This document shows positions 63,467 through 64,000 of a stretch of 64,000 nt of DNA, one piece after another. How positions within the stretch are numbered: the stretch's first letter is position 1; each line of letters begins with the position of its first letter. The notes below the pieces were generated by a model. The model had not been told where the DNA came from. It made no database searches and saw nothing but the letters and a program-made list of their open reading frames with translations. This stretch comes from Blautia luti (GTDB taxonomy: Bacteria > Bacillota > Clostridia > Lachnospirales > Lachnospiraceae): NCBI RefSeq assembly GCF_033096465.1, contig NZ_AP028156.1, positions 1,940,501-2,004,500 of the forward strand, written 5' to 3'. A program made the translations under genes and the position numbers.

Positions 63467-64000
63467 CTATTCTTCCAAATATATTTTCAGAGCATTGTAA
63501 CAATTCAGTGTCTCGTTATCTGCATCATTAAAATTCTGAGAATAGGTCTGCAGGCTTCCTGTTGGATCTGTTGCAAGATTTGTCAATGATATATACGCAT
63601 CATACAGTTTTGAAAGCGATTCATAAACGTCCTTATATTCTTCTGGTGGATTCTTTAATTTCTTCATCAAGGAATTGACGGTATCTTTGTTGTCATTGAT
63701 ATCTGCTATCTGACTGCTAAAACTGCTGTCAGAGAACAGATTTTGTAAGGCATCATTAAAATCAGACACATAGTATCCCTTTGGTTTTGTGTATTTATCT
63801 GTTTTGCTGTCACTTTTCTCATAAATTGCATTGTACCAAACCTGTTTAATCAGATTGCCGCAGGTTTCCGCATCACTGGCGCCAGAAAGCATAGAATATG
63901 CTGCCATGTTCAGATTTGTTCCATATTCCTCGCTCTGTTTCTGTGCCTCTGCCGCTGCCTTTGCTGCAACATTCTTCTTATGTGTCTGTACTCCAATAGC
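63467..64000 (-). CDS. C-terminal part of an unknown helical protein
   Basis: Runs off the right edge, so the start is not in the window. The visible 177 residues are helical and contain KKNVAAKAAAEAQKQSEEYG, an N-rich middle and a closing SQNFNDADNETLNCYNALKI. It has the look of an exported or cell-surface protein's soluble domain, but no signal can be seen. No family is recognised. It lies upstream of the BREX promoter on the same strand, with no clear terminator between. Confidence 0.6.
   Translation of the reverse strand, partial: AIGVQTHKKNVAAKAAAEAQKQSEEYGTNLNMAAYSMLSGASDAETCGNLIKQVWYNAIYEKSDSKTDKYTKPKGYYVSDFNDALQNLFSDSSFSSQIADINDNKDTVNSLMKKLKNPPEEYKDVYESLSKLYDAYISLTNLATDPTGSLQTYSQNFNDADNETLNCYNALKIYLEE

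Overview
The window looks like a chromosome segment of a gut-type Lachnospiraceae/Clostridia (Firmicutes) bacterium. The signs are an AT-rich genome, strong AGGAGG-type ribosome sites, many intrinsic terminators, carbohydrate genes without signal peptides, a Spo0A-C-like small protein, and a degraded mobilizable element of the kind common in that family. No rRNA, tRNA or CRISPR array was seen.

Region 1 (1-14.3 kb) is ordinary chromosome: the N-terminal part of a MalT/LuxR-type regulator, a GH13 glucosidase/amylase, a GH2 beta-mannosidase, an acidic membrane-anchored protein, an HTH protein flanked by two inverted copies of one promoter, a hotdog thioesterase, citrate synthase with an attenuator-like leader, a serine beta-lactamase-like hydrolase and enolase. 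Region 2 (14.5-21 kb) is a worn mobile-element zone: small HTH regulators with matching palindromic operators, an Rpn/PD-(D/E)XK protein, an S24 repressor that lost its N-terminus at a recombination scar, flavodoxin and YjbR genes, an oriT-like inverted repeat, a frameshifted mobC and a MOBP relaxase.

Region 3 (about 21.1-63.3 kb) is one very long minus-strand defence island, read from right to left. It opens with a promoter, an operator-like inverted repeat and a small XRE regulator. The type 1 BREX genes follow: brxA, brxB, brxC, pglX, pglZ and brxL. Extra genes sit in three slots. Between pglX and pglZ are an archaeo-eukaryotic-primase/reverse-transcriptase fusion overlapping a 908-residue unknown partner, a Septu-like PtuA/PtuB pair and a membrane-anchored unknown. 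Between pglZ and brxL is an Apea/HEPN-like protein. After brxL are a TerY-P-type triad (Ser/Thr kinase, vWA protein, PP2C phosphatase) with PH-like, LRR, unknown, transglutaminase and small membrane partners, then three very large coupled ATPases: an SNF2/RapA-like helicase, a sacsin-like GHKL ATPase with an HNH-like end, and an SF1 helicase with zinc-finger-like pairs and two ParB-like repeats. The tail overlaps yedK (abasic-site crosslinking) and yaiI.

Spacing is mostly 2-25 nt or a few nt of overlap, so most of the island could be expressed as one unit or as a few nested ones. Sampled base composition differs: the BREX core, the PtuA gene and the SF1 helicase gene look like the rest of the window (about 40-43% GC in sampled lines). 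The primase-RT pair, the membrane protein, the HEPN-like gene and the middle of pglX are clearly more AT-rich (about 23-32% in sampled lines), which suggests they were slotted in or exchanged. The primase-RT plus 908-residue pair, and the three-ATPase block, are the best candidates for undescribed systems. Function assignments come from motifs read by eye; no database search was possible.
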